A DNA stretch of 58,054 bases, taken from positions 1 to 58,054 of the forward strand of contig CAOJSG010000007.1 in NCBI GenBank assembly GCA_948442615.1. Direction: 5' to 3'. Below, in pieces: positions 1-8,239 of the stretch. Every line of letters begins with the position of its first letter. Position 1 is the stretch's first letter. Below the pieces are notes generated by a model. The model had not been told where the DNA came from, made no database searches, and saw only the letters and a list, made by a program, of their open reading frames with translations. A program made the translations under genes and the position numbers. The stretch is from an uncultured Alistipes sp. (lineage in GTDB: Bacteria > Bacteroidota > Bacteroidia > Bacteroidales > Rikenellaceae).

Positions 1-30
1 GAGGTTTTTTTTTTTTTTTGGTTTTTGCAT
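1..30 (-). CDS. possible 5' end of a Lys-rich phage-module protein (cut by window edge)
   Basis: An ATG at position 30 on the minus strand opens a reading frame that begins Met-Gln-Lys-Pro followed by four Lys encoded by a run of 15 A. It lies about 80 bp downstream of the capsid-like gene on the same strand, so it could be the next gene of the structural operon. Only ten codons are inside the window. The A-tract could also be a non-coding spacer or a slippage site, so this is tentative. Confidence 0.3.
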   Translation of the reverse strand, partial: MQKPKKKKNL

Positions 31-112
31 TTTTTTTGCGTTGCTTTTGGCGTTTTGACGGGGCGGAGGCCGCGGCCGGTCTTCAGCCGTTCCGCCCGGC
101 GGACGGCCCCGT

Positions 113-1096
113 TTAGGAGGCGGCCAGGTGGGCGTAGGAGATCAGCGCCTCGTCGAGCACCTCGCATCCGGCCATGAACACGGCTCGCTGGCGGTTCTCC
201 ATCAGGTCGGGGTTGTACCACATGCGGATCTCGTTGCCCGGGAAGTCCGACGTGTTGACGGCCAGCACCAGGTTGCGCCGGTCCGTGAGCATGCCGAACG
301 ATTTGTGGTACGACGTCCCGGTCAGATACGAGGTCAGCCGGATATCCACCACCGGGATGCCGTGGTAGGCGAGCTGGTCCCTCCCCTGGATGCGCTCGCG
401 GTAGGCCGCTTCGGCGCCGATGCTGTCCAGGTAGCGTTCGTAGAGGTGGTAGAGGTCCGAGGTGACGAAGTAAGCCAGCTGCCCTTCGGCCTTGAGGTCT
501 TTGACCTGCTCGACGCTGTTGGCATAGAGCGATTCGAAGATGTCGATGATCTTCGCCGGCGCGGTCAGGTCCTGCGCCGTGTAGGTGGTGCTGTAGACCG
601 TCTCTTCCGATATGCCGGCCAGGATGGGCTTGAGAAAGCCGTCGAAGGTGTTGTATCCTTTCGTGCCGGTCGTGTCGCCGATCCACATCGTGACGCGGAT
701 TCCTTCGGCGATCGATCGGCGGAAGAGCTCGGTTTCGGCCTTTTCGAGTTCGGTACCCGACAGGTCGTCCATGTTGACGTCCGGACGTCCGGTGATGAGC
801 TCGTAGACCATCGAGAAATAGTCCGCGGCCGAGAAGCCCAGCTCGGCCTTCACGCGGCTGAGGCGGATCGTTTTCTGGTATTTGCGCGAGGCGGTTCCCC
901 CGTTCCATCCGGCGGCCGTGTATTTCTGGAGGATGTCGCGTTTGGCGTCCCAGAGCTGGATGGTCGTCGGCACGGGCATGTTGTAGAGGATGCGGATGCC
1001 CAGCTGCTCGGCCGAGGGGCCGCTCAGCATCGGACGGAAAAAGATCGTTTCGAGATCGGTTCCCGTGTAGGTCTTGGGGTTTTCGAGATAGCTCAT
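113..1096 (-). CDS. phage major capsid protein-like (HK97-fold candidate), 327 aa
   Basis: The 327-residue soluble protein has no signal peptide or membrane segment and is the size of a processed HK97-type capsid subunit. Its C-terminal third, with a beta-rich stretch containing NLVLAVN, DFPGNEIRMWYNPD and then RAVFMAGCEV, resembles the end of phage major capsid proteins. It follows a ClpP-like protease gene on the same strand, the usual prohead protease-capsid pairing. ATG at 1096 is the clear start. The capsid assignment rests on this resemblance and the context, not on an unambiguous motif. Confidence 0.7.
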   Translation of the reverse strand: MSYLENPKTYTGTDLETIFFRPMLSGPSAEQLGIRILYNMPVPTTIQLWDAKRDILQKYTAAGWNGGTASRKYQKTIRLSRVKAELGFSAADYFSMVYELITGRPDVNMDDLSGTELEKAETELFRRSIAEGIRVTMWIGDTTGTKGYNTFDGFLKPILAGISEETVYSTTYTAQDLTAPAKIIDIFESLYANSVEQVKDLKAEGQLAYFVTSDLYHLYERYLDSIGAEAAYRERIQGRDQLAYHGIPVVDIRLTSYLTGTSYHKSFGMLTDRRNLVLAVNTSDFPGNEIRMWYNPDLMENRQRAVFMAGCEVLDEALISYAHLAAS

Positions 1097-1239
1097 GATG
1101 ATAGGTTTTAGGGGTGAAATTCAAATTTCTGACTATGGCGGTGCGTCTTCCGCTCCGGACGTTCGTGAAGGACCGGCCGCCGGGCGGTGCAACGGGCGGT
1201 GCGGATGCGCGCGGTACCGGCAGTCCGCGGCGGCCGGCC

Positions 1240-2115
1240 TCAGGCGCGGCCGCCCATTCTCAGCGCGTCTTCGGCATAGGCCAGTTCGTTCGGCGTCTTC
1301 TGCGGTTCGCCGACGGAGGGATCCTCGCACGGCTTGGTGCGCGTCGGACCCGTTCCGGCGGGAATCGGCATCGGAAGGATCTCCGGCCGGTTCCCGGGTC
1401 TTTCGTCCGGTGCGTGGAGAATGTTGCATCCCGGTTCGGGCCGGGGTGCCGGCGTGCGGATGCCGGTGCTTGCGAGCAGACGCTCCCAGTTTCGCACGAT
1501 CTTCTCGGCCAGCGCCTTCGTCCGTCCCGTCTTTTCGCGGACGATGCGGTCCGCCAGTCCCGCCGCCAGCGTCTCGTCCGGCGAGAGCCAGCGGCCGTTG
1601 CCGTCGTTTTCGGCCATCAGGGCCGCGAACTCCTCCGCCGGGCGTCCCGAACGGGCGGCATAGACCCCGGCCAGGCGTTCGTCGGTCTTCCGGAGCAGGT
1701 CGAGCTGCCGTTCCATCTGGTCGGCGTTGCCTTCGGCCGCGCACGCCGACCGGTGGATCAGGTAGAGGGCGTTGGCCGATATTTCGCGTGCGCCGTCCGA
1801 TGCGGCCTGTGCGATGATCGTCGCCGCCGAGGCGGTGTATCCGTAGCAGCGGGTCGTCACCGTGCCCCGCAGCGAGCGGAGCGCGTCGTAGATCAGCAGG
1901 GCGTCGTTCACGTCTCCGCCCGTCGACCGGATGTTGACCGCCACCTCCTGTGCGTCGATGGCTGCGATTCTGCGGACGGTGTCGCGGAATTTCTCGTAGG
2001 TGGCTACGCGGGCTCCGGGGTCGTCGAACTGCCACGCTTCGGGTACGCCGATCGTGCCTTCGATGTCGATTTCGCAGCCTCGGGCCGTGTTGCGGATTTC
2101 GATTTGCGATTGCAT
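1240..2115 (-). CDS. ClpP-like (S14/S49-fold) prohead protease, 291 aa
   Basis: Residues 1-150 have the ClpP fold signature: an oxyanion-loop IRSTGGDV at about 62-69, a nucleophile region GYTASAAT with Ser96, and LIHRS with His121 as candidate base. The C-terminal 90 residues are Pro/Arg-rich and probably disordered, as in phage head proteases that carry a scaffold-like tail. Phage ClpP-like proteases mature the capsid, and the gene sits just upstream of the capsid-like gene with 143 bp between. It starts 3 bp after the stop of the small upstream gene. A bacterial housekeeping ClpP is unlikely given the tail and the context. Confidence 0.8.
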   Translation of the reverse strand: MQSQIEIRNTARGCEIDIEGTIGVPEAWQFDDPGARVATYEKFRDTVRRIAAIDAQEVAVNIRSTGGDVNDALLIYDALRSLRGTVTTRCYGYTASAATIIAQAASDGAREISANALYLIHRSACAAEGNADQMERQLDLLRKTDERLAGVYAARSGRPAEEFAALMAENDGNGRWLSPDETLAAGLADRIVREKTGRTKALAEKIVRNWERLLASTGIRTPAPRPEPGCNILHAPDERPGNRPEILPMPIPAGTGPTRTKPCEDPSVGEPQKTPNELAYAEDALRMGGRA

Positions 2116-2118
2116 GTT

Positions 2119-2379
2119 TCAATGATTTGAGGGTTTGTATACGATGCCGCTCACCTTCCCGTACGAGCAGCAGAATTCGCGGGCGGTGATCTCCATCGCT
2201 TCGCAGCGGGGAATGCCCCTGCGGCCCAGGCGCTCCATCTCGTCGCGTATGGCGCGGGCTTCGCAGGCCCTGCGGTCGATCCAGCCGGCGTCGAACAGCC
2301 GGGCGGCGGCCTCTTCGGGCGTCCTGCCCCGAATCTCCTCGGCCAGCAGGTCGCGCAGTCGGTTTTCGTAGCGTATCAT
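2119..2379 (-). CDS. small phage-module protein, 86 aa, function unknown
   Basis: This 86-residue basic, mostly helical protein starts at ATG 2379, which overlaps the stop of the upstream 797-aa gene by 4 bp (ATGA), so translation is probably coupled. It contains GRTPEEAAARLFDAGWIDRR, resembling a short helix-turn-helix or HEAT-like helical pair, and ends ...GKVSGIV. No family is recognised. Its place between the large tail-like gene and the ClpP-like protease suggests a head or tail accessory role; this is inferred from position only. Confidence 0.65.
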   Translation of the reverse strand: MIRYENRLRDLLAEEIRGRTPEEAAARLFDAGWIDRRACEARAIRDEMERLGRRGIPRCEAMEITAREFCCSYGKVSGIVYKPSNH

Positions 2380-4769
2380 AGTGCGTCTTCGGGCAGTCGG
2401 GTGAAGACGCAGCGGGTCGAGGCCGCCCGGGGGTCGTAGCTTTCGATGCGCTCGAGCGTCGCCAGCACGCTTTCGGCGCCGAGCCCGAGTCGGAACACCG
2501 ACCGGACAGTCGCCCCGCCCGTTCCGTCCGCCGCGTCCGCCGTGCCGGCTCCGGATGTTCCGCCCGCCGCGAAGAGCGCTTCGAATTCGCGGGGTTCGAT
2601 CCGCAGCGAGATTTCGATCCGTTCGCCGAGCCGCTCCTGCGCGATCTGCCGGTCGTAGAAGCGGTGCAGCCCCTGCGCGCCGTCGCGGTCTTCGAAACAG
2701 AGGGTGAAGGCCGCCTCCGGCTCCTCTTCCGGCAGATGGAACGCCGCCAGCGGATACGACGTGCCGTTCGAAGGCCATCCCCACCGTTCGCCTTCGGGCA
2801 GCGTCCGCATGCCGCAGTAGCGTACGATGCGGGGCGTGAACCGCTCGTCGTCCGCAGCCGCGTCGTCGCGGTCGCCCACCTGGGGCAGCAGGGCCGACGG
2901 CGCCTCGGCGCAATAGCCCGCCGCACTGATCGTCGGCGAGAAGAGCGGATTCTCGTTGCGCTCCTCCCCCATGCGCGCGGCGAACCCGCCGATTTCGGCG
3001 CTCCAGCGGCCGAACGGTCCGTCGTCCGCCTCCGCATCCCGGCGTTTTACGGCTCCGTCACCTTCCCGGTAGCACCAGGTCCGGATCTCGTGCGTTTCGG
3101 GTGCGACGGGTCGTCGTACGATCGGTTCGGCGAAGTCGGTCTTGCCGCTCCAGTCCGCGATCCGCGTCCGGTCGTAGAACGCCTCCGCTGGCTCTACGTA
3201 CAGCTTCCTGTGCGGTTCGTCGGTGCGGAACCGCAGGTTGAACAGGTGCTGCAGCGCATCGAAGAGGACGATCTGGCGCACGGCATGCTGCGCCGTCTGC
3301 GCGAATGTCACCGTCTCGCCGTATCCGGGTGCGGCCGAGAAGCGGGGCGACAGGCGGCACCCCTCGAGCAGCGTCAGCTCCATCCCCTCTTCCGCGCCGT
3401 AGAAATAGATGGCGTCGAACCGTTTGGGTGTGCCGGGCGTCACCGTCTCCGCCGGAGCGGGTACGTGCAGCTCCACGGCCGTCGTCCCGGTCTCCTCCAC
3501 ATAGCCGTCGTACAGCGCCCAGTCGCCGTCGTAGGGCACCCACGTCCCGCCGCGCTCGATCCGCAGCCCGGCCGCGCCGATGCCGTCTCCGGCGGGCGTC
3601 GTCACGAGCGCCGTCCGGGCGGCGAACTCCGTCCATACGGTCTGCACCCCGTTGCGCACGAGGAGCAGCCGGTAGCGCGCTCCCTCCGCATGTTCGAACA
3701 CGACGGCCCGGTAGGCGTGGCCCGCCGCGAGCGACTCCCTGCGGTCGACGTAGCGGTTGGGCAGTTCGAACCGCACGTCGCACCCCGTGCCGAGCGCCAC
3801 GCCGTCGAACCCCGTCAGTCTTTCGCGCGAACGGATGCGGTGCTGCGTCGTGTAATGCAGCTCGTATTCGAACCCGATGCGCACGGTCGTCGTCGGCCGG
3901 AAGCGGATGCGCCCCTCTTCGATCCCGAAACAGCGGCCGTTGTCGTACAAGTCGGCCTCCGCAGCGGAGGAGCCGGCCGCAGCCGTCTCGACGAGGTTGC
4001 CGACCGAATGCACCGTCAGAAAGGGGTTGGCGTAGACGCGCCCCATGCCGTCGGCCGCGGCCGTCGCCTGCGTTTTCCTCCCGGCTCGGAAGTCCATCCT
4101 GCGGCGCAGCATCCCGGTCTCCTGCCGCGGATAGGCGCCGCTCATGTAGAGCGACCGGAAGAGGTCCGTTTCGAAGAACCCGCTCTCGATCGTGTAGCCG
4201 GCCGCCTCCGCGGCGCTCCGCACGAGCGTGGCGACGTGCAGGAACGGGTGGTAGTCGTTCGCCGAGAGCTGCCGCTGCGCCGGCAGCAGATCGGCGCCTC
4301 CGTTCTGCCGGGGATAGGCATCGCGGTGCACGGGCAGAAACCGCACGGGAACCGGCTCCGTCCAGCTTTTCCGGATCGTCTCCGCGGTCAGCCGGGCGGT
4401 GTACGCCACGGGGGTCTCGTCGAGCATCGTCCGGGCCATCCGTTCGGCCCATCCGGTGCCTCCGGTGCGGATCTCCACCGTGTAGCCGTCGTCTGCCGCC
4501 GCGAGCAGCCGCACCGTGCCGGCCGTCAGGGTCGCACCGTCGCACGCGAGTTCGGCCGTGTGGAGCGTCTCGTCGAACCGAACGGCGGCGTGCGGATCGC
4601 GTGCGAACGCCAGGATGCGGTCGTTCGCCGGGGTGGCCGGCAGCCGCAGTTGCAGCGAACGCCCTTCGCGGCATCGGTTCGCATCGCGCAGTTCGCGTGC
4701 GTCGAATCCGGGCACGGCGACCGGTTCGGCGGGCAGGTCGCAGATGCGGCCGTCGATCGTCAGTCTCAT
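2376..4769 (-). CDS. large phage tail/structural-like protein, 797 aa
   Basis: The real gene starts at ATG 4769 (MRLTIDGRICDLP...), overlapping the upstream stop by 4 bp; the longer open frame upstream is non-coding. The 797-residue product is beta-rich, has no signal peptide, and opens with a short sequence of the kind seen in large structural proteins of Bacteroidetes prophages, where a DLP-type strand precedes an 'LRLPATPAND' segment. It is rich in Arg, Glu and aromatics and has no enzymatic motif that I recognise. A tail-tip or baseplate role is inferred from the neighbouring capsid-like and protease genes. Confidence 0.6.
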   Translation of the reverse strand: MRLTIDGRICDLPAEPVAVPGFDARELRDANRCREGRSLQLRLPATPANDRILAFARDPHAAVRFDETLHTAELACDGATLTAGTVRLLAAADDGYTVEIRTGGTGWAERMARTMLDETPVAYTARLTAETIRKSWTEPVPVRFLPVHRDAYPRQNGGADLLPAQRQLSANDYHPFLHVATLVRSAAEAAGYTIESGFFETDLFRSLYMSGAYPRQETGMLRRRMDFRAGRKTQATAAADGMGRVYANPFLTVHSVGNLVETAAAGSSAAEADLYDNGRCFGIEEGRIRFRPTTTVRIGFEYELHYTTQHRIRSRERLTGFDGVALGTGCDVRFELPNRYVDRRESLAAGHAYRAVVFEHAEGARYRLLLVRNGVQTVWTEFAARTALVTTPAGDGIGAAGLRIERGGTWVPYDGDWALYDGYVEETGTTAVELHVPAPAETVTPGTPKRFDAIYFYGAEEGMELTLLEGCRLSPRFSAAPGYGETVTFAQTAQHAVRQIVLFDALQHLFNLRFRTDEPHRKLYVEPAEAFYDRTRIADWSGKTDFAEPIVRRPVAPETHEIRTWCYREGDGAVKRRDAEADDGPFGRWSAEIGGFAARMGEERNENPLFSPTISAAGYCAEAPSALLPQVGDRDDAAADDERFTPRIVRYCGMRTLPEGERWGWPSNGTSYPLAAFHLPEEEPEAAFTLCFEDRDGAQGLHRFYDRQIAQERLGERIEISLRIEPREFEALFAAGGTSGAGTADAADGTGGATVRSVFRLGLGAESVLATLERIESYDPRAASTRCVFTRLPEDAL

Positions 4770-5713
4770 CGGTCGCGGAGTTTGCGGGTGGGACGGATCG
4801 CGATCTCTAGGCAGCACAGCGTGCCGTGCCGTCTGAACGCCGCGCGGTCCGAGAGGATGTCCGCTTCGCCGTACGCGCCGTCGGTGCCGACGATCCAGGC
4901 CTGCGGCGCCTCGAGCAGTTCCGCGAGCGCTTCGGCGGCGGCCGGCGTTTCGTAGGCCGATTGCAGCGTCAGCAGCCGTTCGCTCTCGCAGCGGACCGTG
5001 CGGTACCCCTCGTCGCCGTATATGCGGCGTTTCGCGACGCGCACCTCTTCCGCCTTCACCACCGGGAAGGTGTAGTGTTCGATCGATCCTGCGCGTCCGA
5101 TCCAGGCCACCCTGCGCGCTTCCGCCGGCCGTTCGACAATCCGGTATTCGATCCGGCCGATTCCTTCGAACGCGACTGCGATCGTCTCCGCCCCGGGAAA
5201 GTCGGCCGCATCGAGCCGGAACAGCCGCACCCCCGTGCCGCTGTCCGCGAAGTCGGTTCGCGAGACCGTGCCGCCGCTGCGGACGGTCACTGCAGCGGTG
5301 CAGGGGGCGGTCGTCACGAGCGTGATCTCGTCGCATTCGTCGTGTCCGAGCAGCCGTGCGTGAGGCTGCGAGGTGCGCAGTGCCGGTGCACCGGCCTCTG
5401 CCGTGCCTCGGAGAAAGGTGCGTACGGCCGCCGTCGCGCCGTCGGTCGCGACCGTTGCGGCGACGCAGCGCCCGTCGGCGTTCGCGAAGCCCGTCGGGCC
5501 TCCGCCCGGCTCGAAGCGGAACCGGTCGCGCAGGTAGGGTGCGATGTCGAAAACGGCTGCGGCCGTGTTGCGGAACCGTTTGATGCCGAGCAGCCTGTCG
5601 GTTCCGGCCTCCGCGATCCGGAAGTCGCGGTCGGCCGTCTCGTCGGCCTCGAACGCGTAGCGGGCGCCGCCGCCCAGGGACGAATAGTCCGGCGGAATCT
5701 GAGTGAATTGCAT
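4766..5713 (-). CDS. phage tail-like structural protein, 315 aa, first gene of operon
   Basis: Translation begins at ATG 5713 (MQFTQIPPDY); codons upstream of it in the same frame read through AT-rich promoter DNA and are not coding. The 315-residue product is beta-rich with no signal peptide. An N-terminal half with repeated beta-sandwich-like strands (AVFDIAPYLRDRFRF...) is followed by a region containing EEVRVAKRRIYGDEGY. It resembles conserved structural proteins of Bacteroidetes prophages, but no named family is certain. It overlaps the next gene by 4 bp and is first behind a candidate promoter, so it probably heads the operon. Confidence 0.55.
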   Translation of the reverse strand: MQFTQIPPDYSSLGGGARYAFEADETADRDFRIAEAGTDRLLGIKRFRNTAAAVFDIAPYLRDRFRFEPGGGPTGFANADGRCVAATVATDGATAAVRTFLRGTAEAGAPALRTSQPHARLLGHDECDEITLVTTAPCTAAVTVRSGGTVSRTDFADSGTGVRLFRLDAADFPGAETIAVAFEGIGRIEYRIVERPAEARRVAWIGRAGSIEHYTFPVVKAEEVRVAKRRIYGDEGYRTVRCESERLLTLQSAYETPAAAEALAELLEAPQAWIVGTDGAYGEADILSDRAAFRRHGTLCCLEIAIRPTRKLRDR

Positions 5714-5927
5714 AGACGATGGGATTTCGTGGGACGAGGCCGCCCTGCCGTTCGGCCGGATGCGGGAAGGCCCCGGCGGCAACGGTTCGGGCGCGACGCC
5801 CCGGTTGTCGAAAAACGGTTGACAGATTGTTGAAATTTGTGGAAAACAATTCGTCGTTATCGGATTCAGAGCGATTTTCGTTGTCGATAACTTCCGTGCT
5901 GTGCACCGCACGCTGTGAATTGTCCGG

Positions 5928-5959
5928 CAAATATACGTCCGCCGCACCCCCGTTGTCAA
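5928..5959 (-). promoter_or_regulatory. candidate promoter of the phage structural operon
   Basis: On the minus strand TATATTTG at 5935-5928 fits the Bacteroidetes -7 box TAnnTTTG. A TTG(ACA) element lies 21 bp upstream at 5959-5957. The leader to ATG 5713 would be about 210 nt. The rest of the 399-bp gap 5714-6112 shows no gene on either strand and becomes markedly AT-rich from about 5810 to 6025. Confidence 0.5.
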
Positions 5960-6011
5960 GAGGCGGAAGAAGTTTTTCCATGAAATTCGGAAAAAACTCC
6001 CGAATTTTATC

Positions 6012-6019
6012 TACCTTTG
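6012..6019 (+). promoter_or_regulatory. -7 box (TACCTTTG) upstream of mqnA
   Basis: TACCTTTG matches TAnnTTTG exactly. No clear TTTG is seen at the -33 position. Transcription would begin near 6026, giving a leader of about 87 nt. Confidence 0.55.
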
Positions 6020-6112
6020 TGTGCATGCAGGGCACTCCCGCATCGCCCGCCGGCGCCTCTGCGTCCGGAGCGGGCGGGTGTCGCTGCGGATGGATTGTAG
6101 CGTACCGTATGG

Positions 6113-6883
6113 ATGATGGTCACAGTTCCGCGTATAGCCGTTGCATCGTGTCTCGATACGATGCCTTTCCTGTATGGTATTCGGCGCGAAGGTAACTTCC
6201 GTGCCGATCTGTCGCTCGTTTCCCCCCGGGATTGTATCGTTCGCATCTCCGACGGATCCGCCGATGTGGCGCTGATTCCGGCCGATGCCGTCCCCTCGCT
6301 CGGCGAGGCGCACCCCGTTACGGGCTATTGCATCGGCGCGGCGGGCCGGTTGCCCCTCGCGCTGCTCGCGGGCGCCGGCACGACCTCCGAGGTGCGGCGC
6401 GTCCTGTTCGATCCGGACCGGACGGCCGCCATGCGGCTGGCCGCCCATGTGCTGTACCGGCGCTGGAATCTCGCGCCCGAATTCGCGGCCTGTCCTCCCG
6501 GGGAGTTTCCCGATGCGCCGGACCCGGGCGACCTGCTGCTGCTCACGGGCGACCGCGCCGCCTTCCGCGCTCCGCAGCTTCCGCTTTTCTGCGACCTCAC
6601 GGCCGAGTGGCGCCGCCTGGCGCGCCTGCCCTTCGTCTTCTGGGTCTGGGTCGCCCGCGCGGGGGTGGATCCGGAGTGGATCGAGGGGCTGCACAACGCC
6701 CTCACGTTCGGCATCGAACATACGTACGAAGCCCTGGCCGAGTCGGAATACGCCTCCCGTCTCGGCGAAGCCTACGCCTATTCGGCGGCGTTCGACTATA
6801 TTTTCGATAATCAGAAAGAGAAGGCCCTTCGGAAATTCTGGGACGCAGGTCTCAAGATCGCGCCGCGGGTCAATCCCGGCTGA
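6113..6883 (+). CDS. mqnA: menaquinone biosynthesis protein, MqnA/MqnD family (chorismate dehydratase-like)
   Basis: The 256-residue protein has the periplasmic-binding-protein-like fold of MqnA/MqnD. It shows the N-terminal strand IAVASCLDTMPFLYG, a DVALIPADAVP segment at about 50-61 in the place of the family's 'D-I-G-L-V-P' motif, and HPVTGYCIGA followed by the LLAGAGTT strand. MqnA converts chorismate to 3-enolpyruvyl-benzoate at the first step of the futalosine route to menaquinone. ATG 6113 is followed directly by a second ATG, so the start could be 6116. It is apparently monocistronic with corA 74 bp downstream. No other mqn gene is nearby. Confidence 0.82.
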   Translation: MMVTVPRIAVASCLDTMPFLYGIRREGNFRADLSLVSPRDCIVRISDGSADVALIPADAVPSLGEAHPVTGYCIGAAGRLPLALLAGAGTTSEVRRVLFDPDRTAAMRLAAHVLYRRWNLAPEFAACPPGEFPDAPDPGDLLLLTGDRAAFRAPQLPLFCDLTAEWRRLARLPFVFWVWVARAGVDPEWIEGLHNALTFGIEHTYEALAESEYASRLGEAYAYSAAFDYIFDNQKEKALRKFWDAGLKIAPRVNPG

Positions 6884-6956
6884 AGGTCCTGACGGGCCTG
6901 CGGCAGGCCCTTGCCGTGCACGAATTTCGGAAATCTTTAATACCGGGAGGGCTTTT

Positions 6957-7940
6957 ATGATTACGATTTATCTCAAGCAATACAACAAGATCATCCGCAA
7001 TGCCGACACGAAACTCTTCGACGAGCTGGGTTACGACGACATCCTGTGGATCGACATGCTGCAACCCACCATCAAGGAGCAGAAGGCGGTCGAGAATTTC
7101 ATGGAGATCAGCCTGCAGACCAAGCAGCAGGTCGAGGAGATCGAGTCCACGTCGAAATACTCCGAGACCGAGAACGCCATCATCTCCAACTCCAACTTCT
7201 TCGTCCCCACGGGCGATTCGTTCCTGGTCGAGCCCGTGTCGTTCATCATCTCGAACGAGGGCGTGCTGGTCTCGGTGCGCAACGCCGAGTTCCGCACCTT
7301 CCGCGAGACGGAGAAGCGGCTGCAGATGAGCTACCGCAGCTATTCGACGGGCTACCACCTTTTCATTTCGCTGCTGGAGGTGCGCATCGACTTCGATGCC
7401 GACATGGTCGAACTGGTCGCCAAACAGGTCGGCACGCTCAGCCGCGACATCAACTCCGAGGACGCCATCGACAAGGAGGTGCTGCACCGCATCAGCGCGC
7501 TGCAGGAGAGCACCATGTCGCTGCGCGAGAACATCTTCGACCGTCAGCGCGTGTTGTCGGGCATCCTGCGTTCGGAGCGTTTCCCCAACGACATCTACCC
7601 GCGCCTGCAGCTGATGATCAAGGACGTGAATTCGCTCATCAACCATGCCGATTTCAGTTTCCAGCGTCTCGACTATATCCAGGATGCGGCGTTGGGTCTG
7701 ATCAACATCGAGCAGAACGAGATCGTCAAGATCTTCTCGGTGGCGGCCGTGATCTTCCTGCCCGCCACGCTCATCGCCTCGATCTACGGCATGAACTTCA
7801 AGTACATGCCCGAGCTGAACTGGCACTGGACCCTCTCCAACGGGTGGACCGTCCCGGTCGGCTATCTTTTCGCCATCGGGCTGATGATCTTCTGTTCGGG
7901 ACTCACGATCTGGTATTTCAAGTATAAGAAGTGGCTCTGA
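6957..7940 (+). CDS. corA: CorA-type Mg2+/Co2+ transporter
   Basis: The 327-residue protein has a large soluble N-terminal funnel domain with long helices (about 1-260) and two C-terminal membrane helices. The signature GMN loop occurs in IYGMNFKYMPEL, just after the first membrane helix, and it ends in a short basic tail (FKYKKWL) as CorA proteins do. CorA forms pentameric inner-membrane channels for Mg2+. The start ATG 6957 is preceded by an unusually good Shine-Dalgarno GGGAGG at 6945-6950, which decides it over longer in-frame codons. Confidence 0.93.
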   Translation: MITIYLKQYNKIIRNADTKLFDELGYDDILWIDMLQPTIKEQKAVENFMEISLQTKQQVEEIESTSKYSETENAIISNSNFFVPTGDSFLVEPVSFIISNEGVLVSVRNAEFRTFRETEKRLQMSYRSYSTGYHLFISLLEVRIDFDADMVELVAKQVGTLSRDINSEDAIDKEVLHRISALQESTMSLRENIFDRQRVLSGILRSERFPNDIYPRLQLMIKDVNSLINHADFSFQRLDYIQDAALGLINIEQNEIVKIFSVAAVIFLPATLIASIYGMNFKYMPELNWHWTLSNGWTVPVGYLFAIGLMIFCSGLTIWYFKYKKWL

Positions 7941-8239
7941 CGTGGCGGGATGCGCATCTCTCCCGGATTTCGCGGACTTCGTGACCGCGCCGTCCGCCTG
8001 CGCGGCTGCCGGGACGCCTTTCCGGTCTCCGCGCCCGTGCATTTCCGCCCGGCGGGAGACACTCCTTCCGGCCTTGCGGCGGAGCCGCCTCCGGAGATCG
8101 GGAGGCGGGAGCGTCCGCACCCGCCCGGGTCCGCACCCGCACATTCTGGGGCTCGTCTTGCTGTCCGTCTTGCGGCCTGCCTGTAGCCCTTCCTGCTGCC
8201 CGCACCGTGCGCGGCGGTGCGTTCCGGACATTGTTTCCG
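7941..8239. other. 299-bp gap between convergent corA and glsB
   Basis: No convincing gene is seen. A 12-bp direct repeat GTCCGCACCCGC occurs twice near 8113-8142. No clear terminator with a T-tract was found. Confidence 0.5.
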
